64,000 bases of DNA, taken from contig NZ_CP091509.1 in NCBI RefSeq assembly GCF_022870885.1, positions 558,001 to 622,000 of the forward strand, given 5' to 3'. The position numbers were made by a program, and so were the translations under genes. The notes under the pieces are model-generated. The model worked only from the letters and a program-made list of their open reading frames with translations. It searched no databases and was not told the origin of the DNA. Shown one piece after another: positions 1-11,300 of the stretch. Source of the stretch: Neisseria dumasiana. Its GTDB lineage: Bacteria > Pseudomonadota > Gammaproteobacteria > Burkholderiales > Neisseriaceae. Within the stretch, counting starts at the first letter, position 1; each line of letters opens with the position of its first letter.

Positions 1-1001
1 TCTTGGTGGATGCGCGAAAGCTGCACCTGCGCGGCGGCTTTGTCGCGCTCGATGCGTTGATGCAGGGTTTGTTGGTGGCGGATTTGTTCTTCCAAGCGGG
101 CAATCTGTTCGCGCAATACACCGCGCTGATTGCTGATGTCGTGCACGCTTTGCTGCTGCGCCTGCTCGGTGGCTTGTAGGGCGTGGATTTCTTCGGTTAG
201 GGCTTGAACTTGGGCGGAGGTTTCGTCTTGCTGCTGCTGGAATGTTTGGTGTTGTGCAGTGGCTTTGTCGGCAGTGGCCAGCGATTGCTGCCATTGTACA
301 TAGTCGAGCAAGTCCTGCTGTTGTGAAAGCTGACGGGTGAGCGTTTGGTAGCGCTCGGCAGTTTCGGCCTGTTTTTCCAGTTTTTCCACTTGGCGGGCGA
401 GTTCGCTTTGCAGGTCGGCAAGGCGTTGCAGATGCTCGCGGGTGTCTTTCAGACGGCCTTCCGTTTCTTTGCGGCGTTCTTTGTATTTGGATACGCCCGC
501 CGCTTCTTCTATATAAGCCCGCAATTCTTCCGGCCGTGCTTCGATGATGCGCGAAATCATGCCTTGTTCAATCACGGCATATCCGCGCGCGCCCACGCCC
601 GTTCCTAAAAATAAATCGGTAATGTCGCGGCGGCGCACCACTTGGTTGTTAATAAAGTAAGTGGATTCGCCTTGCCGCGTAAGCTGCCGCTTGATGCTCA
701 CTTCCGCATATTGCCCCCACGCCCCCTGCAAACTGTGATCGCTGTTGTCGAACACCAATTCCACCGATGCGCGCGGAGCCGGGCGGCGGGTGGCCGCGCC
801 GTTGAAAATCACGTCCTGCATGCTCTCGCCGCGCAATTGTTTGGCAGAAGCTTCGCCCAATACCCAGCGCACGGCATCAATCACGTTTGATTTGCCGCAG
901 CCGTTCGGCCCGATAACGGCAACGAGCTGCCCGGGCACATGAATGGTTGTGGGGTCGGTAAACGATTTGAAGCCTGCAAGTTTGATATGGGTAAGGCGCA
1001 T
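1..1001 (-). CDS. smc: Chromosome segregation ATPase SMC, N-terminal part (runs off the left edge)
   Basis: SMC is the ATPase of the bacterial condensin that organises and segregates the chromosome. The visible 333 residues begin MRLTHIKLAGFKSF, the classic SMC start. They carry the Walker A loop GPNGCGKSN at about residues 31-39, followed by the rest of the head domain. From roughly residue 170 the sequence becomes a glutamine- and glutamate-rich heptad coiled coil (QLSQQQDLL, EEQIRHQQTLHQRIERDK), the first SMC arm. The hinge, second arm and Walker B lie beyond the window. The start is the ATG at 999-1001 on the minus strand. One uptake sequence (450-459) lies inside the gene and encodes GRLKD. 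The family assignment is firm from motif and order. Confidence 0.95.
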   Translation of the reverse strand, partial: MRLTHIKLAGFKSFTDPTTIHVPGQLVAVIGPNGCGKSNVIDAVRWVLGEASAKQLRGESMQDVIFNGAATRRPAPRASVELVFDNSDHSLQGAWGQYAEVSIKRQLTRQGESTYFINNQVVRRRDITDLFLGTGVGARGYAVIEQGMISRIIEARPEELRAYIEEAAGVSKYKERRKETEGRLKDTREHLQRLADLQSELARQVEKLEKQAETAERYQTLTRQLSQQQDLLDYVQWQQSLATADKATAQHQTFQQQQDETSAQVQALTEEIHALQATEQAQQQSVHDISNQRGVLREQIARLEEQIRHQQTLHQRIERDKAAAQVQLSRIHQ

Positions 1002-1452
1002 AAAGTGGAAAAGTTGAAGCGTGAAAGGCCGTATTTTAACGGAAATTGCAAAGCTGATGTGTGAAAGGCCGGCAAGTTGCAGGAATGTTTAAAGCCGGAA
1101 AAATGAAAGGTGTGTTGCAAAAAGGATAATTACCTTATTTATTATGTTGTTTTTGTCAAAATATTTTAAATGATTAAAATTAGGTTGTTTAAATTCAACT
1201 TATTAACGTTTTCTGCTAAAAAGTTATTAAATGTTAAGGCGAATACAATAGGATACCTGTTATCCGTAAAAAAATACCGTTGGTATTCTGATATGAAAAA
1301 GCACAGTTGATGCGTATATCATCTTATTATTGCCATGTACTATGTCATGTGGAAAATCATTAGCCAGATTCTAATTATAGTTGGAAATATTTAAATATAA
1401 CGAACGGCATCTATTGTGCAGATGCATTATCGAAAGTCAGGAGTTTTGAATT
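1002..1452. other. AT-rich intergenic region between smc and the OmpA lipoprotein gene
   Basis: This 451-bp gap holds the divergent upstream regions of smc (minus) and the lipoprotein-adhesin pair (plus). It turns markedly AT-rich from about 1120, unlike the flanking genes. No convincing open frame is seen. One sigma-70-like promoter is annotated separately. The leader to the plus gene would be about 270 nt, long enough for post-transcriptional control, but I see no strong hairpin in it. Confidence 0.6.
1153..1180 (+). promoter_or_regulatory. Candidate sigma-70 promoter for the lipoprotein-adhesin operon
   Basis: TTGTCA (1153-1158) is followed after 16 bp by TAAAAT (1175-1180), a near-consensus pair facing the plus-strand lipoprotein gene. 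It is the best match in the gap, but other AT-rich hexamers are present. Confidence 0.45.
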
Positions 1453-2349
1453 ATGTTTCAGTATCGTAAATTATTGTGGATGTTATTGCCGCTCACAGCA
1501 GTAGGGTGTGCTCATCAGCAGAGAGAAAGCTGGGTGGGTACTAAAGAGGCCGCATACAGCACTTCCGTGCCGGACAACCGCTCTTCCGTGGTGGTTTACC
1601 GCCAAGCCGACGCGATTGTAGGCCCGACCGTCAATATTTACGTTAACGGACAATATTCAGGCTCGCTGCAACCCAATGCTTACCGTCAGGAAACCGTATG
1701 TGCGCAAAACCAGCGTTTCCATGCGGAGTTCACCAAGCGGGATGAAGGTTACCGTCACAAATTAAATTCAGGCGACTACTACAACCTGCCTGAAGCCGCC
1801 GTTTCTTTTTTCAAAATTGTCGATGACGGAGCAGGTAATCCGGTGCTGCAAGCCGTATCGCCCGAGCAGGCCGCCGTTGAAATGAAGGGCATTCCCCGCC
1901 AAAACCACACCCTTTCGCGTGTTTCAAGTGCACAACAATGTTCAACCGTATTGAAAAAATACGATTTGCAAGCCGCAACCCTGTTTGCGTTCAATCGTTC
2001 AGATTATGCCAGTATGCTGCCTAAAGGCAAACAGGAAATTGCCGACATTTCCAATGAAATCAGACAACATCCAAATTTAGTGCGCAGCGTGGTTGTGGTA
2101 GGTCATACAGATCCCTCCGGCAAACCGGAATACAACCAAAAACTGTCGGTTGAACGTGCTGAAACCGTTAAACGCGTTTTGGCGGAAAGCGGCTTAGACA
2201 ACAGATTAATCACAGCAGAAGGGCGTGGTGAGCGCGAATTATTGGTAGAAGATTGCCGCGCCAAGCACCCGACTGATGCGAATGCACGCAAACAATGCGA
2301 CCAACCTAACCGTCGCGTCGAAGTGATTCTGCACGGCGAAAAAAAATAA
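1453..2349 (+). CDS. OmpA-domain outer-membrane lipoprotein paired with the giant adhesin
   Basis: This 298-residue lipoprotein has a signal peptide ending in the lipobox LTAVGC (lipidated Cys19). A middle domain of about residues 30-150 is not recognised. The C-terminal OmpA-like peptidoglycan-binding domain covers roughly residues 165-298 and contains VVGHTDPSG, a run ending SVERAETVKRVL, and a terminal RRVEVIL. Such domains anchor outer-membrane proteins to diaminopimelate in the cell wall. An AGGAG ribosome site lies 9 nt before the ATG. The adhesin gene starts 29 nt after its stop, so the two are probably co-transcribed. Genes with OmpA domains are found beside type I secreted adhesins in other Proteobacteria, so a role in anchoring or exporting the adhesin is inferred, not shown. 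Confidence 0.85.
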   Translation: MFQYRKLLWMLLPLTAVGCAHQQRESWVGTKEAAYSTSVPDNRSSVVVYRQADAIVGPTVNIYVNGQYSGSLQPNAYRQETVCAQNQRFHAEFTKRDEGYRHKLNSGDYYNLPEAAVSFFKIVDDGAGNPVLQAVSPEQAAVEMKGIPRQNHTLSRVSSAQQCSTVLKKYDLQAATLFAFNRSDYASMLPKGKQEIADISNEIRQHPNLVRSVVVVGHTDPSGKPEYNQKLSVERAETVKRVLAESGLDNRLITAEGRGERELLVEDCRAKHPTDANARKQCDQPNRRVEVILHGEKK

Positions 2350-2378
2350 ATTAAATCTAAAAAATAAAGGTGAATAAT

Positions 2379-5300
2379 ATGTCTAAAAACATTACGTTAA
2401 AAATTAACAATGCCAAAGAAACTGTGGAAACAGTCAAGTTTCAGACGGCCTCAAGCGAAGTTTTGCGCATTCCTGCGCAAGCCGATGTGAACTATCAATT
2501 TGTCGATGAGATGACCCAGTTCGCTCCTGAAAACATCATGACTAAGCGCGTGGGTGACAACCTTGAAATTGCGTTCGAAGGCAGCGAAATCCAAAATCCG
2601 GATTTGATTTTAGAAGGTTACTATTCAAGCGAAACAGGCGCATCGAAAAGCAGCTTGCTGGTCGGCGAGCACGAAAACGGAAATGTTTATCCTTATGTTC
2701 CGGAAAGCACGGAAACTTCTGATGCGGTAACGATGCTGGCCAAAGAAGTTCAGGCCGGTCAGGCTTTGGGCGGTGAGATCATCAGCGCAATGTGGCTGCC
2801 TAATCCCTTGTGGCTGTTGGCCGCTCTGCCTTTGGGCGGTTTGGCCGCTTTGGGTGCAAATGATGACGATGCTCCGCGTGATCCGGCTATTTCGGTTAAT
2901 GCCCCCGACAATACAACCGATAACACCCCTGAAATTACAGGTAATGTAGCTTTTGCCGAGCCGGGAAGCATTGTAACGGTTGTGTTAACCGACAGCCAAG
3001 GCAATACCCAAACCGTTTCTACCATTATCGGAGAAACCGGCTTTTATTCTGTAGAACCGCAAGCACCTTTGGCCGACGGAGAGTATCTCGCTACCGCTAC
3101 TGTGCAGACGTCTTCCGGCAAGTCAGCTACTGCAACCGACCCGGGCAGCATTGATACAACCGCTAAAATTACCGTTGATGCGCCTGATGCAAGCGTTGAT
3201 ACCACACCTACCATCACAGGTTCTGTAAAAGATGTAGAAGAAGGCCAAATTGTTACCATCGTAGTAACCGATGCCAACGGTAAAGTACAAACCCTAACTA
3301 CCACCGTTCAAAAAGACGGCAGCTATAGTATCGATGTTCCCGAAGCATTGCCCGATGGAAAATATACCGTAACAGCAACCGTTAAAGATAAATTGGGTAA
3401 TGAAGGTACTGCCCAAGATAACGGTTCTATCGACACCACCGCGCCGATGATCAGCGTAGACGCACCGGACAACAGCAAAGACAACACCCCGACGATTACG
3501 GGCAAAACCGACGCTCCGGCCGGTTCCGTGGTAACCGTAGTAGTGACCGATGCCAAGGGCAACACCCAAACCGTCAGCACCACCGTTCAGAAAGACGGCG
3601 GTTACAGCGTAGACGTGCCGAACGCATTGCCCGACGGCAACTACACGGCGGAAGCCAAAGTCAAAGATCCGTCCGGTAACGAAGGCAAAGCCGCCGACAA
3701 AGGTTCGGTGGACACCCAAGCCGCCATCACCGTAGACGCACCGGCACTGAGCAGCGACAACACCCCGACCATCACCGGCACCACCACCGACGTGGAAGAA
3801 GGCCAAGTGGTGACTTTGGTGGTAACCGATGCCAAAGGCAATACCCAAACCGTCAGCACCACCGTTCAGAAAGACGGCGGTTACAGCGTAGACGTACCGA
3901 ATGCATTGCCGGACGGCGAATACAGCGTTAAAGCCACCGTCAGCGACAAAGCGGGCAATACCGCCACTGCCGAAGACAAAGAAGGCAACGTTATCGATAC
4001 CTCTGCGCCGATGATCAGCGTAGACGCACCGGACAACAGCAAAGACAACACCCCGACGATTACGGGCAAAACCGACGCTCCGGCCGGTTCCGTGGTAACC
4101 GTAGTAGTGACCGATGCCAAGGGCAACACCCAAACCGTCAGCACCACCGTTCAGAAAGACGGCGGTTACAGCGTAGACGTGCCGAACGCATTGCCCGACG
4201 GCAACTACACGGCGGAAGCCAAAGTCAAAGATCCGTCCGGTAACGAAGGCAAAGCCGCCGACAAAGGTTCGGTGGACACCCAAGCCGCCATCACCGTAGA
4301 CGCACCGGCACTGAGCAGCGACAACACCCCGACCATCACCGGCACCACCACCGACGTGGAAGAAGGCCAAGTGGTGACTTTGGTGGTAACCGATGCCAAA
4401 GGCAATACCCAAACCGTCAGCACCACCGTTCAGAAAGACGGCGGTTACAGCGTAGACGTACCGAATGCATTGCCGGACGGCGAATACAGCGTTAAAGCCA
4501 CCGTCAGCGACAAAGCGGGCAATACCGCCACTGCCGAAGACAAAGAAGGCAACGTTATCGATACCTCTGCGCCGATGATCAGCGTAGACGCACCGGACAA
4601 CAGCAAAGACAACACCCCGACGATTACGGGCAAAACCGACGCTCCGGCCGGTTCCGTGGTAACCGTAGTAGTGACCGATGCCAAGGGCAACACCCAAACC
4701 GTCAGCACCACCGTTCAGAAAGACGGCGGTTACAGCGTAGACGTGCCGAACGCATTGCCCGACGGCAACTACACGGCGGAAGCCAAAGTCAAAGATCCGT
4801 CCGGTAACGAAGGCAAAGCCGCCGACAAAGGTTCGGTGGACACCCAAGCCGCCATTACCGTAGACGCACCGGCACTGAGCAGCGACAACACCCCGACCAT
4901 CACCGGCACCACCACCGACGTGGAAGAAGGCCAAGTGGTGACTTTGGTGGTAACCGATGCCAAAGGCAATACCCAAACCGTCAGCACCACCGTTCAGAAA
5001 GACGGCGGTTACAGCGTAGACGTACCGAATGCATTGCCGGACGGCGAATACAGCGTTAAAGCCACCGTCAGCGACAAAGCGGGCAATACCGCCACTGCCG
5101 AAGACAAAGAAGGCAACGTTATCGATACCTCTGCGCCGATGATCAGCGTAGACGCACCGGACAACAGCAAAGACAACACCCCGACGATTACGGGTAAAAC
5201 CGACGCTCCGGCCGGTTCCGTGGTAACCGTAGTAGTGACCGATGCCAAGGGCAACACCCAAACCGTCAGCACCACCGTTCAGAAAGACGGCGGTTACAGC

Positions 5301-8300
5301 GTAGACGTGCCGAACGCATTGCCCGACGGCAACTACACGGCGGAAGCCAAAGTCAAAGATCCGTCCGGTAACGAAGGCAAAGCCGCCGACAAAGGTTCGG
5401 TGGACACCCAAGCCGCCATTACCGTAGACGCACCGGCACTGAGCAGCGACAACACCCCGACCATCACCGGCACCACCACCGACGTGGAAGAAGGCCAAGT
5501 GGTGACTTTGGTGGTAACCGATGCCAAAGGCAATACCCAAACCGTCAGCACCACCGTTCAGAAAGACGGCGGTTACAGCGTAGACGTACCGAATGCATTG
5601 CCGGACGGCGAATACAGCGTTAAAGCCACCGTCAGCGACAAAGCGGGCAATACCGCCACTGCCGAAGACAAAGAAGGCAACGTTATCGATACCTCTGCGC
5701 CGATGATCAGCGTAGACGCACCGGACAACAGCAAAGACAACACCCCGACGATTACGGGCAAAACCGACGCTCCGGCCGGTTCCGTGGTAACCGTAGTAGT
5801 GACCGATGCCAAGGGCAACACCCAAACCGTCAGCACCACCGTTCAGAAAGACGGCGGTTACAGCGTAGACGTGCCGAACGCATTGCCCGACGGCAACTAC
5901 ACGGCGGAAGCCAAAGTCAAAGATCCGTCCGGTAACGAAGGCAAAGCCGCCGACAAAGGTTCGGTGGACACCCAAGCCGCCATTACCGTAGACGCACCGG
6001 CACTGAGCAGCGACAACACCCCGACCATCACCGGCACCACCACCGACGTGGAAGAAGGCCAAGTGGTGACTTTGGTGGTAACCGATGCCAAAGGCAATAC
6101 CCAAACCGTCAGCACCACCGTTCAGAAAGACGGCGGTTACAGCGTAGACGTACCGAATGCATTGCCAGACGGCGAATACAGCGTTAAAGCCACCGTCAGC
6201 GACAAAGCGGGCAATACCGCCACTGCCGAAGACAAAGAAGGCAACGTTATCGATACCTCTGCGCCGATGATCAGCGTAGACGCACCGGACAACAGCAAAG
6301 ACAACACCCCGACGATTACGGGTAAAACCGACGCTCCGGCCGGTTCCGTGGTAACCGTAGTAGTGACCGATGCCAAGGGCAACACCCAAACCGTCAGCAC
6401 CACCGTTCAGAAAGACGGCGGTTACAGCGTAGACGTGCCGAACGCATTGCCCGACGGCAACTACACGGCGGAAGCCAAAGTCAAAGATCCGTCCGGTAAC
6501 GAAGGCAAAGCCGCCGACAAAGGTTCGGTGGACACCCAAGCCGCCATTACCGTAGACGCACCGGCACTGAGCAGCGACAACACCCCGACCATCACCGGCA
6601 CCACCACCGACGTGGAAGAAGGCCAAGTGGTGACTTTGGTGGTAACCGATGCCAAAGGCAATACCCAAACCGTCAGCACCACCGTTCAGAAAGACGGCGG
6701 TTACAGCGTAGACGTACCGAATGCATTGCCGGACGGCGAATACAGCGTTAAAGCCACCGTCAACGACAAAGCGGGCAATACCGCCACTGCCGAAGACAAA
6801 GAAGGCAACGTTATCGATACCTCTGCGCCGATGATCAGCGTAGACGCACCGGACAACAGCAAAGACAACACTCCGACGATTACGGGCAAAACCGACGCTC
6901 CGGCCGGTTCCGTGGTAACCGTAGTAGTGACCGATGCCAAGGGCAACACCCAAACCGTCAGCACCACCGTTCAGAAAGACGGCGGTTACAGCGTAGACGT
7001 GCCGAACGCATTGCCCGACGGCAACTACACGGCGGAAGCCAAAGTCAAAGATCCGTCCGGTAACGAAGGCAAAGCCGCCGACAAAGGTTCGGTGGACACC
7101 CAAGCCGCCATTACCGTAGACGCACCGGCACTGAGCAGCGACAACACCCCGACCATCACCGGCACCACCACCGACGTGGAAGAAGGCCAAGTGGTGACTT
7201 TGGTGGTAACCGATGCCAAAGGCAATACCCAAACCGTCAGCACCACCGTTCAGAAAGACGGCGGTTACAGCGTAGACGTACCGAATGCATTGCCGGACGG
7301 CGAATACAGCGTTAAAGCCACCGTCAGCGACAAAGCGGGCAATACCGCCACTGCCGAAGACAAAGAAGGCAACGTTATCGATACCTCTGCGCCGATGATC
7401 AGCGTAGACGCACCGGACAACAGCAAAGACAACACCCCGACGATTACGGGTAAAACCGACGCTCCGGCCGGTTCCGTGGTAACCGTAGTAGTGACCGATG
7501 CCAAGGGCAACACCCAAACCGTCAGCACCACCGTTCAGAAAGACGGCGGTTACAGCGTAGACGTGCCGAACGCATTGCCCGACGGCAACTACACGGCGGA
7601 AGCCAAAGTCAAAGATCCGTCCGGTAACGAAGGCAAAGCCGCCGACAAAGGTTCGGTGGACACCCAAGCCGCCATTACCGTAGACGCACCGGCACTGAGC
7701 AGCGACAACACCCCGACCATCACCGGCACCACCACCGACGTGGAAGAAGGCCAAGTGGTGACTTTGGTGGTAACCGATGCCAAAGGCAATACCCAAACCG
7801 TCAGCACCACCGTTCAGAAAGACGGCGGTTACAGCGTAGACGTACCGAATGCATTGCCAGACGGCGAATACAGCGTTAAAGCCACCGTCAGCGACAAAGC
7901 GGGCAATACCGCCACTGCCGAAGACAAAGAAGGCAACGTTATCGATACCTCTGCGCCGATGATCAGCGTAGACGCACCGGACAACAGCAAAGACAACACC
8001 CCGACGATTACGGGCAAAACCGACGCTCCGGCCGGTTCCGTGGTAACCGTAGTGGTGACCGATGCCAACGGCAACACCCAAACTGTGACGACTACCGTTA
8101 AAGGTAACGGCAGCTACGGTGTAGATGTGCCGAACGCATTGCCTGACGGTGGATATAGTGTCGAAGCCAAAGTGAAGGATCCTGCCGGTAACGAAGGCAA
8201 AGGCCGTGATCACGGTTCTATTGATACGGTTGCACCGAAAATCACTGTAGACGCACCGGACAACAGCAAAGACAACACCCCGACGATTACGGGTAAAACC

Positions 8301-11300
8301 GACGCACCGGCCGGTTCCGTAGTAACCGTAGTGGTGACCGATGCCAACGGCAACACCCAAACTGTGACGACTACCGTTAAAGGTAACGGCAGCTACGGTG
8401 TAGATGTGCCGAACGCATTGCCTGACGGTGGATATAGTGTCGAAGCCAAAGTGAAGGATCCTGCCGGTAACGAAGGCAAAGGCCGTGATCACGGTTCTAT
8501 TGATACGGTTGCACCGAAAATCACTGTAGACGCACCGGACAACAGCAAAGACAACACCCCGACGATTACGGGCAAAACCGACGCTCCGGCCGGTTCCGTA
8601 GTAACCGTAGTGGTGACCGATGCCAACGGCAACACCCAAACTGTGACGACTACCGTTAAAGGTAACGGCAGCTACGGTGTAGATGTGCCGAACGCATTGC
8701 CTGACGGTGGATATAGTGTCGAAGCCAAAGTGAAGGATCCTGCCGGTAACGAAGGCAAAGGCCGTGATCACGGTTCTATTGATACGGTTGCACCGAAAAT
8801 CACTGTAGACGCACCGGACAACAGCAAAGACAACACTCCGACGATTACGGGTAAAACCGACGCTCCGGCCGGTTCCGTAGTAACCGTAGTGGTGACCGAT
8901 GCCAACGGCAACACCCAAACTGTGACGACTACCGTTAAAGGTAACGGCAGCTACGGTGTAGATGTGCCGAACGCATTGCCTGACGGTGGATATAGTGTCG
9001 AAGCCAAAGTGAAGGATCCTGCCGGTAACGAAGGCAAAGGCCGTGATCACGGTTCTATTGATACGGTTGCACCGAAAATCACTGTAGACGCACCGGACAA
9101 CAGCAAAGACAACACCCCGACGATTACGGGCAAAACCGACGCTCCGGCCGGTTCCGTAGTAACCGTAGTGGTGACCGATGCCAACGGCAACACCCAAACT
9201 GTGACGACTACCGTTAAAGGTAACGGCAGCTACGGTGTAGATGTGCCGAACGCATTGCCTGACGGTGGATATAGTGTCGAAGCCAAAGTGAAGGATCCTG
9301 CCGGTAACGAAGGCAAAGGCCGTGATCACGGTTCTATTGATACGGTTGCACCGAAAATCACTGTAGACGCACCGGACAACAGCAAAGACAACACTCCGAC
9401 GATTACGGGTAAAACCGACGCTCCGGCCGGTTCCGTAGTAACCGTAGTGGTGACCGATGCCAACGGCAACACCCAAACTGTGACGACTACCGTTAAAGGT
9501 AACGGCAGCTACGGTGTAGATGTGCCGAACGCATTGCCTGACGGTGGATATAGTGTCGAAGCCAAAGTGAAGGATCCTGCCGGTAACGAAGGCAAAGGCC
9601 GTGATCACGGTTCTATTGATACGGTTGCACCGAAAATCACTGTAGACGCACCGGACAACAGCAAAGACAACACCCCGACGATTACGGGTAAAACCGACGC
9701 ACCGGCCGGTTCCGTAGTAACCGTAGTGGTGACCGATGCCAACGGCAACACCCAAACTGTGACGACTACCGTTAAAGGTAATGGCAGCTACGGTGTAGAC
9801 GTGCCGAACGCATTGCCTGATGGTCGATATATTGCTAAAGCTACGGTGAAAGATGCAGCAGGTAATATTGCTAAAGCAACAGATCCCGGTTCGATTGATA
9901 CGGCAGCTCCGTCTGTGAAAGCAGTAGATCAGCAAGTACAGGAGGCAAGTTGTGCCAAGGTTAGTGGCATTATCAAAATTGGTGATGCCAATGGTGTAGC
10001 GATGATTACTGTTGCCGGAAAAGATGTGACGACAGCGTCTGTGTCTAATCCGATTGTTATCAAAACAAACAAAGGTATTTTGACTGTAAATGGTTACAAT
10101 GCAGCAAAAGGTGAAGTTGCTTACACTTATGCAGAAAATGGTGAACGCAAAGACCATTCTAGAGGGGATGATTCCGTAGCCGATAAATTTGTGGTAACGG
10201 TTAAAGATAAAGCCGGTAATACCGGAATGGATACTTTAGATATCAAGATTACCGATACGGCTCCTGTGGCGGTTAATGATGTAAACAGCATGAGCGAGCG
10301 CGATACTGCAGTACGCGGTAATGTGTTGGCTAATGATCAAACGGGTGCAGATACCCCGGTTATGTCATCCTCAGGTAGTGCTAACGGTCAGTATGGCAAA
10401 TTGGTACTGGCACAAGATGGTACTTATACCTACACTCTGAATGGCAATAATTCTGCTGTTAAAGCCTTGAATAGCGGTCAGAAGCTTGTTGATACATTCA
10501 CTTATACCGTGAGAGATGCCGATGGTGATACTTCTACTGCTAAATTGAGCATCACGATTAATGGAGTCGACAACGATAAAATTACGATCGGTACAAATGA
10601 CTCCAATACCATTAAAGGTGGAAGCGGTAATGATGTATTAATCGGCGATCATGGCGGTACACAAACCATTATCACGAAAGGTACGAATTACAACGTAGCT
10701 ATCCTGTTTGACGTTTCAAGCAGTATGAAAAACTTTATTGCAGCAGATGGTAAGTCCTATCTGCATATGGCTAAGAAGTCGCTGCTTAAGCTGGCTGCCG
10801 ATTTGGCCGCACATGACGGTAGCGTGAATACAAGCTTGATCGTTTTCAGCGGTACTGCGCGCGAGGTGGTAGATATTCGTGATTTGAACGAGCGTAATGT
10901 CAATAAATTGCTGAAAGGCATTTTGGCTCAAACGGCAGATGAAACGGGCGGTGTAACTAACTATGAAGATGCTTTCCGAGATACTGCCAAATGGTTTAAA
11001 GAAGTATCCGGCAACGGCTACACTAACGTTACTTACTTCTTGACCGACGGCCAACCTACTGCCTACGGTAAAGACGGTTCCAGCGGACATCCGCGTACAA
11101 TCGGTTATGTAACACAAGAAGCAGTAGATGCCGGTTTACATAGCTTCAAGAAATTGAGTGCATTATCCGATGTGCATGCAATCGGCTTTAGAAACGGTGT
11201 TGAACAAACAACATTGAAGTATTTCGACACAACAACTCCTTCAGGCCAATTGGGTTATGGTCGTGATGTGGTAAGTGCACCGATTTTCTATGATAAATAT

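Noticed and set aside
3641..8077. Regular series of 73-88 codon minus-strand frames starting MVLTVWVLPLASVTT
   Set aside because: They recur with the 564-bp unit and are by-products of the repeats, not genes.
3459..9923. CRISPR-like regular repeats
   Set aside because: Units are hundreds of bases, contiguous without spacers, and in frame within a coding sequence; no cas genes are present.
3294..10157. 2287-codon minus-strand open frame opposite the adhesin
   Set aside because: It is the mirror of the repeat arrays; composition is dominated by repeated low-information peptides, no ribosome site is visible, and the plus-strand adhesin has clear domains.
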